A DNA stretch of 64,000 bases from an uncultured Bacteroidales bacterium (GTDB taxonomy: Bacteria; Bacteroidota; Bacteroidia; Bacteroidales; Muribaculaceae), in NCBI GenBank assembly GCA_902776955.1, contig CACYSG010000018.1, positions 1 through 64,000 of the forward strand. Reading direction: 5' to 3'. The translations under genes were made by a program, and so were the position numbers. This document shows, one piece after another, positions 61,664 to 64,000 of the stretch; positions within the stretch are counted from its first letter, which is position 1; each line of letters begins with the position of its first letter. The notes below the pieces were generated by a model. It saw nothing but the letters and a program-made list of their open reading frames with translations. It was not told where the DNA came from and made no database searches.

Positions 61664-62474
61664 TTGAATGATATGCTTTGGAATTGATGATTTCTTGAAT
61701 GTCCACCTCTATGGGTGTGTATTCCACATCTCTAAGTTTAAGGCCGGGATTCTTTTCCAGCACTTCACGGGCTCTAACCCAAATGGGATTCCCCTCTCGG
61801 TCTTCCATCACAACCACCCCGTCATGCAATGCTTCTTCAATAATCATGTCGAGGACAGCCTGATTGCAACACTCAATAAAACGCTTGTTTTGTTCCGAAA
61901 GATAAGGAGCAGTACTATCCATAATGATTGAGTTATCAAATAAATGACAGGATTCACCCTTATTGCCTGTTGCCATCAGCACGTAGGCATTGCCTTCGTA
62001 ATGGTAGATATCCCAATGATCTACAAGCGGTATGAAAATCTCTTTCAGATTTTTTAAACCGCGATAATACCTGCGTATGACAACATCGTCAGGAACATGA
62101 TGTCCTCCATTTTTAACGCGGTGGGCAATACGCTGAATGGCAAGCTGTGGTGAGGGTAGATAGAAGAACACCAACTCCACTTGATAGCCTCTGGCTTGTG
62201 CTTGAAGCACTAGATTGCGGTATGCGCGAGTCGATAGGGTGGTCTCAATGGCAAATGTCACATCTTGGTTAAGCAATTCTTGAATGCGTTCCAACATGAG
62301 CCGGCCAGCCTGAAAAGCAACACTTTGTGGGTCAAGTGGAGAGAGCCCATAGGCTATTTCATCAGCATTTACCCACTGCCGACATTCCAAAATTGAAGGC
62401 AGGAACCGTTTCGATGCCGTAGTTTTCCCGGCACCGTTACATCCAGCAATGATGTATAACCGTTTTCCTGCCAT
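61656..62474 (-). CDS. Zeta-toxin-like P-loop kinase family protein
   Basis: 272 residues. The Walker A motif GCNGAGKTT (11-19) directly after a beta-strand, WVNADEIAYGLSP and FAIETTLSTRAY are hallmarks of the zeta toxin/PezT-like family, which phosphorylates UDP-N-acetylglucosamine or other small molecules. RIAHRVKNGGHHVPDDVVIRRY is the conserved lid. The last ~80 residues (NQAVLDMIIEEALHDGVVVM) resemble the short antitoxin-like chains often adjacent to such genes, here possibly fused. It sits between hydG and hydF and overlaps hydF. Toxicity is unproven. Confidence 0.8.
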   Translation of the reverse strand: MAGKRLYIIAGCNGAGKTTASKRFLPSILECRQWVNADEIAYGLSPLDPQSVAFQAGRLMLERIQELLNQDVTFAIETTLSTRAYRNLVLQAQARGYQVELVFFYLPSPQLAIQRIAHRVKNGGHHVPDDVVIRRYYRGLKNLKEIFIPLVDHWDIYHYEGNAYVLMATGNKGESCHLFDNSIIMDSTAPYLSEQNKRFIECCNQAVLDMIIEEALHDGVVVMEDREGNPIWVRAREVLEKNPGLKLRDVEYTPIEVDIQEIINSKAYHSNG

Positions 62475-62522
62475 CTAATGTTTATGACTCCGATTTCTGA
62501 TGCCTTTCGTGTAATACGCCTA

Positions 62523-63938
62523 TTAGAAGTAGAAGTCGCGCTTGCCGTCGGCAATCTCCTGGATGTGCTGGCTGGCGATTTCGCGCACGCGGGCGTTCTT
62601 GATCTTGACCAACTCCTTCTCGATGAGGGCATTGCCCTTAGCAACGGTGTCCTCGCTGGCGAAGTCCATGAGGTACTCTTTGAGCGTCATGAGCGCATTG
62701 GGTGTGCAGATGTCGCCGATCTTGCCGCCCTTGCACAATTCCATGAAGCGGTCACCCGTGCGACCCGAACGGTAGCAGGCGGTGCAGAAGCTGGGGATAT
62801 AGCCTATGCTCAGCAGCCAGTTGATGACCTCGTCGAGGGTGCGCGTGTCGCTCACGTCAAACTGTGCCGTCTCGTCGTGACGTTCAACGGTGGTGTAACC
62901 GCCAACGCTGGTGCGGCTGCCGCCGCTGATTTGCGATACGCCCAGGTCGAGCACCTTGGCGCGCACGCTTTGGCTCTCGCGCGTCGAGATGATCATGCCG
63001 GTGTAGGGCACTGCCAGGCGGATAACGGCGATGATGCGGCAGAAGATGTCATCGGGCAGCACGTCGGGGAATTCGTCGAGGGTGATGTCCTCGGCAGGAC
63101 AGATGCGCGGCACACTGATGGTGTGAGGGCCGACGCCGAAGCGTGCCTCCAGGTGCTCGGCATGCATCAGCAGGCCCACGAAGTCGTAGCGGTAGGTCGT
63201 CAGACCGTACAGCACGCCGATGCCCACGTCGTCACAGCCGCCCAACTGGGCACGGTCCATGGCCTCGGTATGGTAGCAGTAATTGCTCTTGGGGCCCGTC
63301 GGGTGCAGGGCCTCGTAGTTCTTGCGGTTGTAGGTCTCCTGGAAGAGGATGTAGGTGCCGATGCCGGCGGCCTTCAGCTTCTCGTAGGCCTCGACCTCGG
63401 TAGCGGCGATATTCACGTTCAGGCGGCGGATTTCTCCGTTGCCCACCTTGGTATTATAGATGGTGTGGATCGACTCCAGGATGTACTCCAGCGGGTTCAT
63501 CACGGGGTGCTCGCCGGCCTCCAGGGCAATGCGCTTGTGGCCCATCTTGACCAAGGCCTCGACCTCGGCGCGGATTTCGTCCTGCGACAGTTTCTTGCGG
63601 GGAATGGTCTTGTTGATGGCGTGGTAGGGGCAATAGACGCACCCGTTGATGCAGTAGTTCGACAGGTACAGCGGCGCGAACATCACGATGCGGTTGCCGT
63701 AGAAGCGAAGTTTCACATCCCGGGCCAGCTGCTCGTAACGCTCGATCAGGTCCGGCTGGTCGCAGTCGAGCAATACGGCTGCCTCGCGGTGGGTCAAGCC
63801 CTTGCACAGGGCGGCCTTGTCAATAATCTGCTCTATCAGCGCACGGTTACTCTTGTTCTTTTCGGCGTAGGATAGGGTTTCTAATATTTCGCTGTCGTCG
63901 ATGAATTCATCGGCATAGTTTGACTTGACGTTATACAT
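62523..63938 (-). CDS. hydG: [FeFe]-hydrogenase maturase HydG (radical SAM)
   Basis: 471 residues from ATG 63938; an upstream TTG is possible but less likely. HydG cleaves tyrosine to provide CO and cyanide for the H-cluster. The radical SAM cluster motif is CINGCVYCPYH (C96, C100, C103; CX3CX2C). The C-terminal second cluster motif is CTACYRSGR with a third Cys 22 residues after the second (CX2CX22C), diagnostic of HydG as against ThiH. The zeta-like gene follows by 49 bases. The HydE gene is not in the window and may lie beyond its edge. Confidence 0.95.
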   Translation of the reverse strand: MYNVKSNYADEFIDDSEILETLSYAEKNKSNRALIEQIIDKAALCKGLTHREAAVLLDCDQPDLIERYEQLARDVKLRFYGNRIVMFAPLYLSNYCINGCVYCPYHAINKTIPRKKLSQDEIRAEVEALVKMGHKRIALEAGEHPVMNPLEYILESIHTIYNTKVGNGEIRRLNVNIAATEVEAYEKLKAAGIGTYILFQETYNRKNYEALHPTGPKSNYCYHTEAMDRAQLGGCDDVGIGVLYGLTTYRYDFVGLLMHAEHLEARFGVGPHTISVPRICPAEDITLDEFPDVLPDDIFCRIIAVIRLAVPYTGMIISTRESQSVRAKVLDLGVSQISGGSRTSVGGYTTVERHDETAQFDVSDTRTLDEVINWLLSIGYIPSFCTACYRSGRTGDRFMELCKGGKIGDICTPNALMTLKEYLMDFASEDTVAKGNALIEKELVKIKNARVREIASQHIQEIADGKRDFYF

Positions 63939-63975
63939 GATATTATCTGTAGTAGTTATTAGTTGTTTCAACCTG

Positions 63976-63983
63976 CAAATATA
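63976..63983 (-). promoter_or_regulatory. -7 box for hydG
   Basis: TATATTTG in gene direction, 37 bases before ATG 63938. The -33 part would fall at or beyond the window edge. Confidence 0.65.
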
Positions 63984-64000
63984 ATAATAAAAACAACAAG

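Noticed and set aside
62523..63938. ThiH or biotin synthase-like radical SAM enzyme instead of HydG
   Set aside because: The C-terminal CX2CX22C cluster motif and the position beside hydF favour HydG.
1..64000. tRNA or rRNA genes, or an integrated phage
   Set aside because: No cloverleaf-like or rRNA sequence was noticed in the spacers, and no integrase or structural phage genes are present. A tRNA finder would be needed to be certain.

Overview
The window looks like a chromosome segment of a Bacteroidales bacterium, probably a gut or rumen lineage near Prevotellaceae or Muribaculaceae. Evidence for this is the Bacteroidetes promoter form (TTTG, 19-20 bases, TAnnTTTG) ahead of many genes, BspA-like leucine-rich repeat surface proteins, type I dockerin-like C-termini of the GDVNGDGxVNIxDV kind, a surface subtilase with a sorting-type tail, and an NADH-linked [FeFe]-hydrogenase set. 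The lineage is an inference; there is no rRNA gene, and I found no tRNA genes.

Layout. 1-5.1 kb: three exported dockerin-like proteins, two of them BspA/LRR proteins. 5.1-5.7 kb: degraded DNA with a MITE-like element and a 3' fragment of a ccsA-like gene. 5.7-11.1 kb: two exported proteins of unknown role (one with a JAMM-like metal motif), a GH18 glycosidase, a C69 peptidase and a zinc-ribbon protein. 11.3-15.8 kb: a compact seven-gene cassette (archaemetzincin-like lipoprotein, transglutaminase-like protein, small membrane proteins, a frameshifted exported peptide, a Cys-cluster protein) behind an ECF sigma/anti-sigma pair. A bipartite motif with an invariant 11-base spacer occurs upstream of both. 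This is the best candidate for an undescribed system. 16.2-23.8 kb: housekeeping genes (asd, a divergent argB, prfB, acyl-CoA ligase, recR) and a sodium/solute symporter. 24-31.3 kb: a dockerin/vWA-like/FGE-fold fusion, PrsW, S41 protease, coaD and parE. 31.3-38 kb: repeat-rich DNA, then a large subtilase and its exported partner. 38.4-43.3 kb: HIT protein, greA, a Wzx-like flippase, a FemAB/GNAT-like protein and a dicarboxylate symporter. 44.2-53 kb: a large LRR-dockerin protein, HU, tandem rhomboids, an EEP-family protein and an M3 peptidase. 53.6-64 kb: an electron-bifurcating-type [FeFe]-hydrogenase operon (hydB-hydA-hydC), a second [FeFe]-hydrogenase with a fused thioredoxin-like [2Fe-2S] domain, and converging on it the maturase genes hydG and hydF with a zeta-toxin-like kinase gene between them.

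Intergenic spaces carry a mosaic family of non-autonomous repeats (TGTCCGG-type ends, a GGCCTCGCC/GGCGTGGCC palindrome, GGGGACGG hairpins, 9-base tandem arrays). No transposase gene is present in the window. Two copies could encode short collagen-like lipoproteins sharing one N-terminus.
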